Shown here piece after piece: positions 1-9,846 of a DNA stretch of 43,598 nucleotides. Source of the stretch: an uncultured Acidimicrobiaceae bacterium (GTDB taxonomy: Bacteria > Actinomycetota > Acidimicrobiia > Acidimicrobiales > SZUA-35); NCBI GenBank assembly GCA_947259095.1, contig CAMYLA010000045.1, forward strand, positions 1 through 43,598. The letters run 5' to 3'. Under the pieces are notes generated by a model. That model was not told the DNA's origin. It was given only the letters and a program-made list of their open reading frames with translations, and did no database searches. The position numbers and the translations under genes are program-made. How positions within the stretch are numbered: the first letter of the stretch is position 1; each line of letters begins with the position of its first letter.

Positions 1-106
1 TTGGGCTACCAGTCGGCCGCCTGGCCAGTCGAGTCGGTGTTGCGGGCGCTCGGAGGTGGTTCGGTGCTGCGTTGTGCTCTCGATGATGGATGACCTGATT
101 GTGGTG

Positions 107-826
107 TTAGTTGGTTCCGGGCCAACCGTAGGAGGCCGAGAGCTGGCGGGTGGTCTGGTCGGTGTCGCCCCAGTCGAGGGCGTTGTCGGCTCCAGGCCGG
201 GTGCGTCGGCCGCCGATGCTGAGGAGTAGTTCGTAGGTCGGGCCCGAGATGACTGGTGCGTCGGCGGCGACGTCGATGCGCTTGCCGGTGTCGGCGCACA
301 ACACGTTGACGGGGAGCCCTTCACGTTCGAGGCGCGGAAGGACGACGGCATGGAAGTAGCCCTCGAGTGCGTAGAGCGCCACGGGTTCGTCGCGACCCGA
401 CTCGTCACCGAGGGTTTCCCGGATGTCCGAGAGATGCATGTAGAGATTGGTGGCAAACGGGCTGTCAGTCGGCGAGACCTGGGAGGCCGTTGAGCGCCAC
501 TCCTCGAAGAGCTCCTCGATGGTGCGTCCTCGTCGGGCTTCGACTCCTGCCTGGGTCCAGGCGTCGGCCTCGACCGCGGCAGCGGCGCGAGCTTGCTCGG
601 TTTCATCGAGTTGTCGATGCCAGAGAGCGTCCGGGGTTGTGTTGGTGAGGTAGGCGCCGAGGTAGTGGATGTGGTGGGCCACGACATCCTGGATCGACCA
701 TTCCGGGCATGCCTCACACGTCCGGGAGAGCGACGCTGGGTCGAGTCCCCTGACGAGCTCCATCAAGTCGTCTCGTGTCGCCAAGTAGATCGACTTGAAG
801 TCAGCAGCCCGTCGTTCGGTCACCAT
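107..826 (-). CDS. MDMPI-family (mycothiol-dependent maleylpyruvate isomerase-like) protein
   Basis: A 239-residue protein of the DinB/MDMPI four-helix metalloenzyme superfamily, whose members often act in thiol-dependent isomerisation or transfer in actinobacteria. The N-terminal part has the family pattern CPEWSIQDVVAHH (residues 40-52), with His51/His52 as likely metal ligands. The second metal-site region is MHLSDIRETLG, with His131 and Asp134. The C-terminal half (about 145-235) resembles the MDMPI C-terminal domain. I chose ATG at 826 because GAGGAGGG lies just upstream; an in-frame start at 859 has no such support. A degraded paralog ends 10 bases upstream on the same strand, so the two were probably one operon born by tandem duplication. 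The substrate cannot be told from sequence, and mycothiol dependence is inferred from the family. Confidence 0.8.
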   Translation of the reverse strand: MVTERRAADFKSIYLATRDDLMELVRGLDPASLSRTCEACPEWSIQDVVAHHIHYLGAYLTNTTPDALWHRQLDETEQARAAAAVEADAWTQAGVEARRGRTIEELFEEWRSTASQVSPTDSPFATNLYMHLSDIRETLGDESGRDEPVALYALEGYFHAVVLPRLEREGLPVNVLCADTGKRIDVAADAPVISGPTYELLLSIGGRRTRPGADNALDWGDTDQTTRQLSASYGWPGTN

Positions 827-836
827 TGACCCTCCT

Positions 837-1346
837 CTACTGACCCGGCTCTTGCGCACCTGCGGCTTGCTCTTTCCAGCCGTAGGCAGCCCACATGTGT
901 CTCACGATGTCCGGGGTCTCGCCCCGGTCGAGGAGGCTGTCTGCTTCCGCCTGAGTCCGTCGACCTCCAAAGGTGCGGAGCAGGTCGTAGGCGCTTCCGC
1001 GAACCACCGGAGCGCCGTCGTTGGCTTCGATCGACTCCCCTGCGTCGGTTGCGGTGACGCCAACGGAGAGCCCGAGGCGTTCGAGCTTGGGGCCAAGGCT
1101 GATGTGGTGGTAGGTCGCCAACGCGTCGAAGACGATCGGGAGGTCGCGGCCGCTCTCGTCGTCCAGTGTCTCTTGGATGTCGAACAGGTGCATGGTGGCA
1201 TCGACCGCGATTGCTGTTGGCTCGGTCAGCTCGACAACCACGTTCGCCCACTCTTCGAGGACCTCGGCGAATGGCTTCGCTCGCCGTTCCTCCACGCCGC
1301 CTTGGGTCCACGCATCACGCTGTTGTGCTGCCTGATCTGCCTCGGC
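837..1346 (-). pseudogene. 5'-truncated paralog of the adjacent MDMPI-family gene
   Basis: The frame reads as a clear paralog of the gene at 107-826. Shared blocks include DAWTQxGVExRR, LEEW, MHLxDIxETLxDESGRD, GGRRT and the AYGW ending. Similarity begins only near base 1346, at the equivalent of residue 77 of the intact copy. The N-terminal helix pair with the two metal-binding histidines is therefore missing. The frame stays open to 1496, but that stretch (1347-1496) is Arg/Pro/Ser-rich and unlike the family, and it runs into the divergent gene starting at 1495. The retained second-site His and Asp show the remainder has not decayed far. Most likely a duplicate whose 5' end was lost when the neighbouring sequence was joined here. 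A short functional C-terminal protein is possible but less likely. Confidence 0.6.
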
Positions 1347-1494
1347 CCCGTCAGTCGTTATCGCCACCACAGCGCAAGCGGCCCCGCCATCGAGCTGAGC
1401 CCGGGTTCGCTCCTGGCCGGGCCTCGCCGATCGAGGAGACGACCCGGGCCGCTCGATCGACCATACTTGGGGTAACCGAGACTGGAGTGGGGCC

Positions 1495-4359
1495 ATGACT
1501 GATCAGCGGCAGTCGGAGCGGGACTATCGAGTGGGGGGCACGGTCATCGATGCAGGGCGGAGACCGGTCGCCGGCGCGCTCGTCCGAGCGTTCGACCGCG
1601 ACTTCTTCCGGCTCCAGGCCCTGGGCGAATCGACAACCGACGGGCGGGGCCACTACGAGATCGTCTTCTCCCCCGACGCCTTCACCGGGCCGCTGATACC
1701 GGTCGAGCGAGACCCGGACCTGTTCCTCAGGGTGCTGAACGCCGAGGGCCGGCTCCTGGCCACCACCGAGGCGTCGGTGATCGTCAACGCAAGGCGCGAC
1801 ACCAGGATCGACGTCGCGCTGGCGACCCACCACCCCGTCGTCCCGAGCGGCGTCGAATGGGTCGGAGGCGAACGGGTCGACCTGGTGGCGGCGGCCAGGC
1901 TGACGGCGGACGATCTCGTGGCGGCCTACCGCTACTGGCGGTATCCGAAGTACGTGCCCGAGAACCTCGACGGGATCCGCGCTGCGTTCCGGACCCTGTT
2001 CGAGGAGCGGAGCCGGGACGACGACTGCGGGGAGGGCATCGGCCACCACATTCGGCTGCTCCTTGCCGAGCGCAACGCAGAGGCCGCCCTCGACGAGGCC
2101 GACCTCGACAACTTCCAGCCCGGCGTCACGGTGAAGGAGTTCTTCACCGACAACATTGTCGTGAAATACACCACCGACAGTGCATCGGCCGACGTCTTGC
2201 CGGTGACCACGACTCCCGCCGCCGACGATGAGCTCACGCTCACCGACGGCACGTCGCTCGGATTCGTCAGGACCGACCTCGGGGATCTCCACGCCGACAA
2301 CACCGAGGTCGCCCCCGCATACGTGCAGAAGGTGGGCCTGTTCGCCGAGTACGCGCTCTCAAACTGGATCGCGGCCCCATTCTCGCTCCGCGACCCTCGC
2401 GATGGGGCGGCCCGGATGGAGTACCGGATCCTGAAGCAGGGGTCGGGCATCGCCGGCCGCACCAACGCCAGCTGGAGCCACATCGAGGTCGACGTCGACA
2501 ACGGCGACTCGCAGAACTCCTTCACCGTGTCACACGAGCTGCTCCACCAGATCCAGTACCGGTACAACGCCACGACGACTCGCAGTGGGATCTACGGCAT
2601 CCTGCGGGAGGGCGGAGCCCGCTTCAACGTGGAGTCGATCAACGACAAGCCGAATCGATACGTCGTCAGCGCCGAGGCGATCTTCGACGACCCGGGCGAA
2701 TCGCTCACCAACGTCGTCACCGGGGTCCTGAACCCGATCCGTTACGCCGCCGGGCTGTTCTGGAAGTACGTGGCCGAGCAGCACAGTCCCCGCACCGGAC
2801 CGGGTAACGAGCCCGCGATCGGCGTCGAAGCCTACCGAGCGGTGCTGGAGGAGACCGCAACCGTCGCAGCTACCGATCCCGGGCTCGGATACACGATCGC
2901 AGGGCTCCGCAACGCCCGCGGTCAGCTGCCGTGGTACGGTCGATTCGACGAGTTCCGGTACTATGACGCGGCACGGACCGAGCTCGACTCCCACGAGACG
3001 ACCTGGGCGAACTACCTCGTCGCCAACTACCTCCACGGAACGGCCAACCCGGTGGCCGACAATCGCTTCGAGTACCTGGAGGACGAAGCGGACGTGCCGA
3101 TGTCGGCCTCGATCGACAAGCTGGCGTCGCTCCAGGCCATCATCTCGACCTCGGACGATCTCGTCATCGGGCAAGGTGATTCGTTCAGCCGGACCGTGAC
3201 GGGGCACCATCCGTGGGCCGCCCGCTACTACCGCGTGACACCGGACGGTGGCTCGCCGCCACGCCTGCTCCGAGTTCGGCTGAGCACGACATCGGGTCTG
3301 ACCGATCCGATCGTCCAGATCGTGCGGCTGGGCCCGGCCGAAGCGCTGGTCGACATCCATCGCTCCGACGACGCCGGCTACGACAAGACGATCTCGATGA
3401 GCGGGCTCGACTCCGTGATCGTGATCGTCGCCACCCGGGACCAGGGCGGCGACTTCACCGTGACGTTCGACGAGGTGGCCTCGGAATCCGATGTGATGGT
3501 GACCCGATGGAACACCGCCGTCGGCACCGAGTACGAGGTCGATCCGCGAGGCTGGGCCTGGACCTGGGTCTCACCGGACGTGATGGTCGACACCGACGGC
3601 GACGGCGCTGCGGACCCCGAGGTCTTCTTCGGTCAGGACAACGCTCTCAAGATCCGGCTGCGGAACCGTGGCAATGCAGACGCCACGGACATCACCGTGG
3701 ACTTCTGGTACCAGAAGGCGACCCCCTATCTGACGGCCTCAGGGTGGATCCCGGTGACGGACGCGGCCGGGACGGTGCAGCAGGTCACGGGGGCGTCGCT
3801 TGCAGCGGGAGGCGAGGCGTGGTTCGGAGTGGACTGGGCGCCGGTCAACGACGGCACGGACCACAAGCACTGGTGCGTGAAAGCCCGGGTGACGGCGCCC
3901 GGCGATCCCAACACCGACAACAAGATCGTGCTGTCCAACTTCTCGAACGTCGTGGTCGACGACGACGCCGATCTCGTCGTGCGCTACGCCGAGTCGTTCG
4001 GGGAGCTGCGGTGGATAGCCCGCGGCCCGTGGGTTGTGGATCTGACAGGCGCCCCGGAGCCGCCGGAGCCGGGACCCCGCAGACGACAGCCCGCACCGTG
4101 CGGCGGGTTCCGGGTGGTCGACGTGCCGGGGAACGTGGCCTGGCTGAAGCTGCGAGCCCGCAAGGGCGAACTCGAGCAGTGGGACGACCGCACGGTCGAA
4201 CCAACGCCGCGCCCGGACACCTTCTACCCGGTCGATCCCCGGACACTGCCCCCCGGGGTCGAGCCGGACCAGCTGGTGACGATCGCCCATTTCGTCGACG
4301 GCGAGGCGGCCGGCGGTATCACCTATCGGGTGCTCGATCGCCGAGACGTCCCCGGGTGA
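1495..4359 (+). CDS. large HExxH metallopeptidase-like protein with N-terminal beta-sandwich and CARDB-like domain
   Basis: A 954-residue protein not matching a named family I know. Residues about 9-105 resemble a carboxypeptidase-regulatory/transthyretin-like sandwich (GTVIDAGRRPVAGALVRAFD, then DGRGHYEI). A zincin motif HELLH sits at 347-351, followed by REGGARF with Glu372, about 25 residues later, as in gluzincins. Residues about 690-825 look like a CARDB/Ig-like domain (LKIRLRNRGNADATDITVDF). No signal peptide or membrane segment is visible: the N-terminus is MTDQRQSERDY. The protein is therefore cytoplasmic or exported by a non-classical route. ATG at 1495 follows GGAGTGGGG. The gene stands alone, divergent from the MDMPI remnant and convergent with a small ORF. 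Peptidase activity is inferred from the motif only. Confidence 0.7.
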   Translation: MTDQRQSERDYRVGGTVIDAGRRPVAGALVRAFDRDFFRLQALGESTTDGRGHYEIVFSPDAFTGPLIPVERDPDLFLRVLNAEGRLLATTEASVIVNARRDTRIDVALATHHPVVPSGVEWVGGERVDLVAAARLTADDLVAAYRYWRYPKYVPENLDGIRAAFRTLFEERSRDDDCGEGIGHHIRLLLAERNAEAALDEADLDNFQPGVTVKEFFTDNIVVKYTTDSASADVLPVTTTPAADDELTLTDGTSLGFVRTDLGDLHADNTEVAPAYVQKVGLFAEYALSNWIAAPFSLRDPRDGAARMEYRILKQGSGIAGRTNASWSHIEVDVDNGDSQNSFTVSHELLHQIQYRYNATTTRSGIYGILREGGARFNVESINDKPNRYVVSAEAIFDDPGESLTNVVTGVLNPIRYAAGLFWKYVAEQHSPRTGPGNEPAIGVEAYRAVLEETATVAATDPGLGYTIAGLRNARGQLPWYGRFDEFRYYDAARTELDSHETTWANYLVANYLHGTANPVADNRFEYLEDEADVPMSASIDKLASLQAIISTSDDLVIGQGDSFSRTVTGHHPWAARYYRVTPDGGSPPRLLRVRLSTTSGLTDPIVQIVRLGPAEALVDIHRSDDAGYDKTISMSGLDSVIVIVATRDQGGDFTVTFDEVASESDVMVTRWNTAVGTEYEVDPRGWAWTWVSPDVMVDTDGDGAADPEVFFGQDNALKIRLRNRGNADATDITVDFWYQKATPYLTASGWIPVTDAAGTVQQVTGASLAAGGEAWFGVDWAPVNDGTDHKHWCVKARVTAPGDPNTDNKIVLSNFSNVVVDDDADLVVRYAESFGELRWIARGPWVVDLTGAPEPPEPGPRRRQPAPCGGFRVVDVPGNVAWLKLRARKGELEQWDDRTVEPTPRPDTFYPVDPRTLPPGVEPDQLVTIAHFVDGEAAGGITYRVLDRRDVPG

Positions 4360-4577
4360 TCTGATGGCGGGTCGGTGAGCTTGGCCTGCTCGGTGAGCTG
4401 GGCGGGACAGTCCCGGCAGCGGCCGTGGAGCGCCGATGCCAGCGACACGCCGTGGGCGATCGTGACCATCGAGAGCCCAATGAGCAGCCCGGCCAGATTG
4501 TCGCTCGGCCAGTGATCACCGGTTCGGAAGGCGTCGGCCAACATCACCGCCAGCACCGACCAGCACACGATCGCCAC
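4323..4577 (-). pseudogene. small membrane ORF resembling the C-terminal part of a PAP2 phosphatase
   Basis: An 84-residue frame from GTG at 4577 with two hydrophobic stretches. Between them lies RTGDHWPSDNLAGLLIGL, which resembles the last motif of PAP2-type phosphatases (Arg, then His-x-x-x-Asp before a Gly-rich helix), although the Arg-to-His spacing is shorter than usual. The frame stays open for 15 codons upstream of the GTG with an Arg-rich stretch, then meets a stop at 4623-4625. There is no Shine-Dalgarno. The 3' end overlaps the convergent 954-residue gene by 37 bases. It could be a remnant of a PAP2 gene that has lost its first two motifs, or a genuine small membrane protein. The rest of the gap to the tRNA (4578-4711) shows nothing I can name. 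Confidence 0.3.
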
Positions 4578-4711
4578 CGCGATGCCGCTCGCCCGTCGAG
4601 CACGACGGTGCCGAGGCGGTTGTCAACCCTGCTCGTCATCGCTGGCGGCTCCGCTTGGCTACCACTATGGCTCCCAGCCAATTCCCATAGTCGGAAGAAC
4701 CGCGCTATCAG

Positions 4712-4786
4712 TCGGGATGGGGAGATTTGAACTCCCGACCCCCTGCTCCCAAAGCAGGTGCGCTAGCCAAACTGCGCCACATCCCG
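4712..4786 (-). tRNA. tRNA-Pro (anticodon TGG)
   Basis: The minus strand folds as a full cloverleaf of 75 nt. The acceptor pairs CGGGATG with CATCCCG, the D stem is GCGC/GCGC, and the anticodon stem CCTGC/GCAGG encloses loop TTTGGGA (anticodon TGG). The T arm is GGGAG-TTCAAAT-CTCCC, with discriminator A at 4712. The 3' CCA is not encoded. It is transcribed away from trigger factor. Confidence 0.95.
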
Positions 4787-4802
4787 GTCTTGTTGCACGC
4801 CC

Positions 4803-4808
4803 ATCGTA
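4803..4808 (-). promoter_or_regulatory. -10 box for tRNA-Pro
   Basis: TACGAT on the minus strand ends 16 bases before the mature tRNA 5' end, leaving about 10 nt of leader. No strong -35 hexamer is visible at the expected distance. Confidence 0.4.
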
Positions 4809-4880
4809 ACCGCCGACCGCTCGGCTCGTGCGACTCATCGTGGCTGGGGCAGGGGTCGTCGCGGGGTCCTTCGCGGTGGG

Positions 4881-4886
4881 TACACT
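4881..4886 (+). promoter_or_regulatory. -10 box for leaderless tig
   Basis: TACACT ends 7 bases before the GTG at 4894. The predicted transcription start falls at or within a base or two of the start codon, so the mRNA would be leaderless. There is no Shine-Dalgarno and no obvious -35. Confidence 0.55.
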
Positions 4887-4893
4887 TCACCCA

Positions 4894-6261
4894 GTGAGAT
4901 CCACCGTTGAGTCACTCGAGGGTAACAAAGTCAAGGTTCAGGTCGAGCTCGAGGAGGTCGAGTTCGAAAAGGACCTCGACGCAGCCTTCGCCCGCCTGGC
5001 CAAGGAGGTCCGCCTCCCCGGCTTCCGCCCCGGCAAGGCACCCCGCAAGGTGCTCGAAGCCCGCATCGGTCAGGGCTATGCCCGCGAAGAGGCATTTCGC
5101 GAGGCCTTGCCCAGCTACTACTCCGAGGCTGTCAAGGAGCACGAGGTCGACGTGATCGCTCCGCCGGAGATCGACATCACCGGCGGCCAGGAGGACGGGG
5201 TCGTCACCTTCGACGCCGTGGTCGAGATACGCCCGACCATCGAAGTGTCCGACTACGACGAAATGGAGATCGAGATCCCCAAGCTCGAAGTGACCGACGA
5301 TGACCTCGACGAGGCCGTCGACCGGATGCGGAACCAGTTCTCGGAACTGGAAACGGTTGAGCGACCGGCCGAAGCCGGCGACAGGGTGGTGATCGACATC
5401 GCCGCCGAGCACGGGGATGAGCCGATCCCCGGCATGACCACCGATGACTACAACTATGAGGTCGGCAGCGAGGCCACCGGCATAGACGGGTTCGACGAGC
5501 AGCTCCTCGGGGCCTCCGCCGGCGACGCCGTCGAGTTCAGCGCCCCCCACCCCGATGAGGAGGAGGACGAGCCGATCTCGTTCTCGATCACCGTCACCGA
5601 AGTACAGGAGACGGTCCTTCCGGAGCCGACCGATGCGTGGGTGGAGGAGAACTCCGAGTTCGCCACCCTGGCAGACCTCCGAGCCGACTACCTCGAGAAG
5701 ATGAGCCGGTCCCGGGTCATGCAGGCCCAGGCGTCCCGCCGGACTGCGGTTGCCGAGCGGGTGGCCGAGATGGTCACCGAAGACGATGTGCCGTCGGCCA
5801 TGATCGACGGGGAGTTTGAATCACGGCTCCAGGACATGGCCATGCGGCTGCAGGCCCAAGGCATCAGTTTCGAGCAATACATGCAGTTCAGCGGCCAGGA
5901 GCCGGAGGCCATGATGGCCGAGCTCCGGGGCCAAGCCGCGGTGTCGGCCAAGCTCGACCTGGCCCTGCGGGCCATCGCCGCCCGGGAGTCGATCACCGTC
6001 ACCGACGACGAGATCGAAGAAGAACTGGACGAGGTGGCAGACCGTTTCGAGCGCCCGATCGCCGAGGTGAAAGCCGAATTGGTCGAGGCCGGTCAGCTGC
6101 CGGCGGTCAAGGCCGACCTGTTGAAGAGCAAAACCCTGGACTGGCTGATCGAACGAGCGAAACTCGTCGACGAGGATGGCCAATCCGTGAGCGCCGATGC
6201 GCTAGAAATGCCAGACGAAGAATCAGAAGAGGACGAAGAGTCCGAAGAGGATCAGACGTGA
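4894..6261 (+). CDS. tig: trigger factor
   Basis: Ribosome-bound chaperone with peptidyl-prolyl isomerase activity that receives nascent chains at the exit tunnel. The 455-residue product has the ribosome-binding signature GFRPGKAP at residues 43-50, a PPIase domain around 150-245 ([20 protein letters not shown]) and the helical C-terminal chaperone arms. It ends in an acidic Glu/Ser/Asp tail. I start at GTG 4894 because homologs begin with a short segment like [17 protein letters not shown] and a TACACT box lies 7 bases upstream. A further in-frame ATG at 4828 would add 22 unrelated residues upstream of the promoter. The stop overlaps clpP by 4 bases (GTGA), the usual tig-clpP-clpX arrangement. 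Confidence 0.95.
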   Translation: MRSTVESLEGNKVKVQVELEEVEFEKDLDAAFARLAKEVRLPGFRPGKAPRKVLEARIGQGYAREEAFREALPSYYSEAVKEHEVDVIAPPEIDITGGQEDGVVTFDAVVEIRPTIEVSDYDEMEIEIPKLEVTDDDLDEAVDRMRNQFSELETVERPAEAGDRVVIDIAAEHGDEPIPGMTTDDYNYEVGSEATGIDGFDEQLLGASAGDAVEFSAPHPDEEEDEPISFSITVTEVQETVLPEPTDAWVEENSEFATLADLRADYLEKMSRSRVMQAQASRRTAVAERVAEMVTEDDVPSAMIDGEFESRLQDMAMRLQAQGISFEQYMQFSGQEPEAMMAELRGQAAVSAKLDLALRAIAARESITVTDDEIEEELDEVADRFERPIAEVKAELVEAGQLPAVKADLLKSKTLDWLIERAKLVDEDGQSVSADALEMPDEESEEDEESEEDQT

Positions 6262-6950
6262 CCCATCACCACCAGCCGGCCGCAAGCCTTGCGGCTTCGA
6301 CGAGCAGCCACACGGCGCCGACGAACAGCTACACCATTCCAACCATCTATGAGGACACGCCACGTGGCGTCGTCGGCCGGGACCTGTTCTCCAGCCTGCT
6401 CAAGGACAACATCCTGTTCTTGGGAACACCGATCAACGACGACGTGGCGAACCTGGTTTGCGCCAAGCTGCTCCACCTCGAGTCGGAGAACCCCGATCGG
6501 GACATCAGCCTGTACATCAACAGCCCCGGCGGCGACGTGAATGCCATGTTCGCCATCTACGACACGATGACCTACATCAAGCCCGATGTGGCCACCATCT
6601 GTTTCGGTCAGGCCGCCTCGGCGGCGGCGATCCTGCTCGCCGCCGGAGCGCCCGGCAAACGATTGGCGCTGCCGAACGCCCGAGTCCTGTTGCACCAGCC
6701 CTACACCGGAGCGCAAGGTCAGGTCTCCGATCTGGAGATCGCAGCCAACGAAATCGAGCGCCTCAAGGGGGCGCTGGAGGAGATGCTGGCCCGCCACACC
6801 GGACAGCCGATCGAGAAGATCGCCAAGGACACCGATCGTGATTTTGTCATGACGGCGCAAGAGGCGAAAGAATACGGCATCATAGATGAAGTGATCGCCG
6901 AGCGGGACGCCGTCGACACAAGCGGTCCGATCAGGGCTGTGGAGTCGTAA
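6258..6950 (+). CDS. clpP: ATP-dependent Clp protease proteolytic subunit ClpP
   Basis: Serine protease subunit that forms the tetradecameric chamber fed by ClpX or ClpC in the cytoplasm. The catalytic triad is visible as Ser121 (GQAASAAA), His146 (LLHQP) and Asp195 (DTDRDFV), with the same spacing as in E. coli ClpP. The 230-residue product has about 20 extra N-terminal residues rich in His, Ala, Ser and Thr before the [10 protein letters not shown] motif, consistent with a processed propeptide. The GTG start overlaps the tig stop, indicating translational coupling. Actinobacteria often carry two clpP genes; only one is here, and it is followed by clpX after a 193-base gap. Confidence 0.96.
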   Translation: MTHHHQPAASLAASTSSHTAPTNSYTIPTIYEDTPRGVVGRDLFSSLLKDNILFLGTPINDDVANLVCAKLLHLESENPDRDISLYINSPGGDVNAMFAIYDTMTYIKPDVATICFGQAASAAAILLAAGAPGKRLALPNARVLLHQPYTGAQGQVSDLEIAANEIERLKGALEEMLARHTGQPIEKIAKDTDRDFVMTAQEAKEYGIIDEVIAERDAVDTSGPIRAVES

Positions 6951-7143
6951 GGGTGGACGGTTCGAGCGACCGTCGATACGCACGTGGTCCGGTCATCCCG
7001 GGCCACTCTTCAACCACCACCGTGAATACGATCACCGCCGATTTGATTGAGTGCCCCGCTTCAGGCGGAAGCGCGTCTCTCGACTGTGGGTTCCGGCCAA
7101 CCAGCGCCAGAGCTTTCGGCAACGGAACCTAGGGGAAACAAGC

Positions 7144-8412
7144 GTGGCAAAGTTCGGAGAAGGCAGCGAGCTACTCAAATGCTCGTTCTGTGGCAAGTCG
7201 CAGAAGCAGGTCAAGAAGCTGATCGCCGGCCCCGGCGTCTACATCTGCGACGAGTGCATCGACCTTTGCAACGAGATCATCGAGGAGGAGCTGGCCGAGG
7301 GTGCCGAGCTCTCGTTCGAGGACCTGCTCAAGCCCAGGGAGATCCGGGAGTTCCTCGACAACTACATCGTCGGCCAGGACGATGCCAAGAAGATCCTGTC
7401 TGTGGCGGTTTACAACCACTACAAGCGGATTCAGTACGGGTCGTCGAGCAGCAGTGAGGTGGAGCTGGCGAAGTCCAACATCCTGCTGATGGGCCCCACC
7501 GGGTGCGGCAAGACCCTGCTGGCTCAGACCCTGGCCAGGATGCTGAATGTGCCGTTCGCCATCGCCGATGCGACCGCCTTGACCGAAGCCGGCTACGTCG
7601 GCGAAGACGTCGAGAACATCCTGCTCAAACTGATCCAGGCCGCCGACTTCGACGTCAAGCGGGCCGAGACCGGCATCATCTACATCGACGAGATCGACAA
7701 GATCGCCCGCAAGAGCGAGAACCCGTCCATCACCAGGGACGTCTCCGGCGAGGGCGTCCAGCAGGCCCTGCTCAAGATCCTCGAAGGCACGGTCGCTTCG
7801 GTGCCACCCCAGGGTGGGCGCAAACACCCCCACCAGGACTTCATCCAGATCGACACCGCCAACATCCTCTTCATCTGCGGCGGAGCGTTTGCCGGTGTCG
7901 AGGAGATCATCGAAGGTCGCTTGGGGACCCGCTCGATCGGGTTCACATCCGAGGCTCGCACCGAGAAGAAGGAGCGGACCTTCGACGATGCTTATTCCGA
8001 GGTCAAACCGGAAGACCTCCTCAAGTTCGGGCTGATCCCCGAGTTCGTCGGACGCCTCCCGGTGATCGGCACGGTGACCAAACTGAGCAAGGAGGCGTTG
8101 ATCGAGATCCTGGTCGAACCCAAGAACGCCCTCACCAAGCAGTACCAGAAGTTCTTCGAGATGGAAGACGTCGAGCTGGAATTCGCCGACGATGCGCTGG
8201 AGGCCATCGCCGATCAGGCGTTGTTGCGGGGCACCGGCGCCAGGGGCCTGCGGGCGATCCTGGAGGAGGTACTCCTCGAGGTGATGTACGACATCCCGAG
8301 CCGGGAGGACGTCGGTAAGTGTGTCCTCGACGCCTCGGTGGTACTGGACCGGGTCAACCCGACACTGGTGCCGAAGAGCGAAACCCGCCGCCAGCGACGC
8401 GCCGCTTCGTAG
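7144..8412 (+). CDS. clpX: ATP-dependent Clp protease ATP-binding subunit ClpX
   Basis: AAA+ unfoldase that delivers substrates to ClpP. The 422-residue protein starts with a C4 zinc finger (Cys13, Cys16, Cys35, Cys38), then Walker A GPTGCGKT at 117-124, Walker [10 protein letters not shown] and the sensor/C-terminal subdomain with [11 protein letters not shown] at 7144 is preferred because AGGGGA lies 7 bases upstream and [13 protein letters not shown] matches family N-termini. The open frame back to 7051 adds an Arg-rich, unrelated stretch. The 193-base gap after clpP and the clear ribosome site suggest clpX can be expressed separately. Confidence 0.97.
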   Translation: MAKFGEGSELLKCSFCGKSQKQVKKLIAGPGVYICDECIDLCNEIIEEELAEGAELSFEDLLKPREIREFLDNYIVGQDDAKKILSVAVYNHYKRIQYGSSSSSEVELAKSNILLMGPTGCGKTLLAQTLARMLNVPFAIADATALTEAGYVGEDVENILLKLIQAADFDVKRAETGIIYIDEIDKIARKSENPSITRDVSGEGVQQALLKILEGTVASVPPQGGRKHPHQDFIQIDTANILFICGGAFAGVEEIIEGRLGTRSIGFTSEARTEKKERTFDDAYSEVKPEDLLKFGLIPEFVGRLPVIGTVTKLSKEALIEILVEPKNALTKQYQKFFEMEDVELEFADDALEAIADQALLRGTGARGLRAILEEVLLEVMYDIPSREDVGKCVLDASVVLDRVNPTLVPKSETRRQRRAAS

Positions 8413-8479
8413 AGCCCATCCGGATCTGCCGGTGAACCCGGCGGCCGGAGCGTCATCGAAACCGAGAGCTGGTTGACCG

Positions 8480-9826
8480 TTGGAGTATCGAAACGCACTG
8501 GCCTTCCTCGACCAGCACACCAACCTCGAAGGCAATCGAGCCGACCGGTTCACGATCGGGAACCCGGCTCCGAACGCGCCGACCCTGCCGACCGCCGGCC
8601 AAATCGACGGGCTGAGCCTCGAACCGATGCGGGCCATGATGGCCGCACTCGGCGATCCCCACCGGGCCTACCGCACGATCCAGGTCACCGGTACCAACGG
8701 GAAGGGATCGACGGCCCGGTTCGCGGCTGCAACCCTGCGGGCCATGGACCTCTCGGTCGGCCTCTACACCAGCCCGAACCTCGAGAGGGTGAACGAGCGG
8801 CTCAACTGGGATGGTCGAGACATCACCGATGAGGAGTTCGGGGCCGTCATGGGCTTGCTGGCCGCCGTCGAACCCCTTATCGGCCACACGCCCAGTCGAT
8901 TCGAGCTCCTCACCGCGGCCGCCTTCGTCTGGTTCGCCGAGCAGGGGGTCGATGTGGCCGTGGTCGAGGTCGGCCTGCTTGGTCGTTTCGACGCAACCAA
9001 TGTGATCGACGCCGACGTCGCCGTCATCACCAACATCGGCAAGGACCACACCGACGGCGCCCCCGGCTGGGAACGGGCCGTAGCGGCCGAGAAGGCCGGA
9101 ATCATCAAGCCCAACAGCCAGGTGGTGCTCGGCGACCCGATGGGGGAGCTGCGCCCGATCTTCGAAGCCGAGCCGTCGGCCGGGATGTGGGTCGCCGGCC
9201 GGGACTTCGACGTCGAGTCCAACAACCTGGCCGTCGGTGGTCGGACGATCGATCTGCGAACCCCCGGCACAACCTACGACGAGCTGTTCATCCCGGTCCA
9301 TGGCGCCCACCAGGGAGCAAACGTGGCCAGCGGGCTGGTGGCGGTCGAGGCGTTCTTCGGTCGTCCGACCCCAGAAGAGCTGGTTACCGAGGCGGTCGGG
9401 GGCATCGAGCTGCCAGGCCGGTTCGAGGTCGTCGGCGGTGATCCGACGGTCATACTCGATGGCGCCCACAACCCTCAGGGCGGGGAGGCGGCATTCCAGA
9501 CGCTCAATGAGGAATTCGCCAGGCTCGGCTCGTGGGTCCTGGTGGTCGGTCTGCTGTCCGGGAAGGATCCCGTCGAGATGCTCCAGGCCCTCGGCGCACC
9601 CGACTTCGACGCAGTGATCTGCACCGAGCCGAATTGGTCCCGGGCCATCCCGGCCGAGGAGGTGGCGGCCGCCGCCACATCGCTCGGGCTCTCCCCGGAG
9701 GTGGTGCGCAAACCGGTCGAGGCACTCAACCGGGCCCTGGCGGTCACCGCGGCCGATGACCTGATCCTGGTCGCCGGCAGCATCTACGTGGTCGGCGAGG
9801 TCAGGTCGGCCATCACCTTCGAGTGA
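8480..9826 (+). CDS. folC: bifunctional folylpolyglutamate synthase / dihydrofolate synthase
   Basis: Mur-ligase-family enzyme that adds glutamate to dihydropteroate and to folates, completing and retaining folate cofactors in the cytoplasm. The 448-residue product has the P-loop GTNGKGSTAR at residues 71-80, the ligase segments ITNIGKDHTD and VAAEKAGIIKP, and the C-terminal motif ILDGAHNPQGGEA. The start is a TTG immediately after an in-frame stop. The first residues, MEYRNALAFLDQHTNLE, match the usual folC opening, so the rare codon is probably right despite no clear Shine-Dalgarno. It follows clpX by 67 bases and converges on the pilin cassette. Confidence 0.92.
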   Translation: MEYRNALAFLDQHTNLEGNRADRFTIGNPAPNAPTLPTAGQIDGLSLEPMRAMMAALGDPHRAYRTIQVTGTNGKGSTARFAAATLRAMDLSVGLYTSPNLERVNERLNWDGRDITDEEFGAVMGLLAAVEPLIGHTPSRFELLTAAAFVWFAEQGVDVAVVEVGLLGRFDATNVIDADVAVITNIGKDHTDGAPGWERAVAAEKAGIIKPNSQVVLGDPMGELRPIFEAEPSAGMWVAGRDFDVESNNLAVGGRTIDLRTPGTTYDELFIPVHGAHQGANVASGLVAVEAFFGRPTPEELVTEAVGGIELPGRFEVVGGDPTVILDGAHNPQGGEAAFQTLNEEFARLGSWVLVVGLLSGKDPVEMLQALGAPDFDAVICTEPNWSRAIPAEEVAAAATSLGLSPEVVRKPVEALNRALAVTAADDLILVAGSIYVVGEVRSAITFE

Positions 9827-9846
9827 GATCCGCCATCGTCGGCCCT

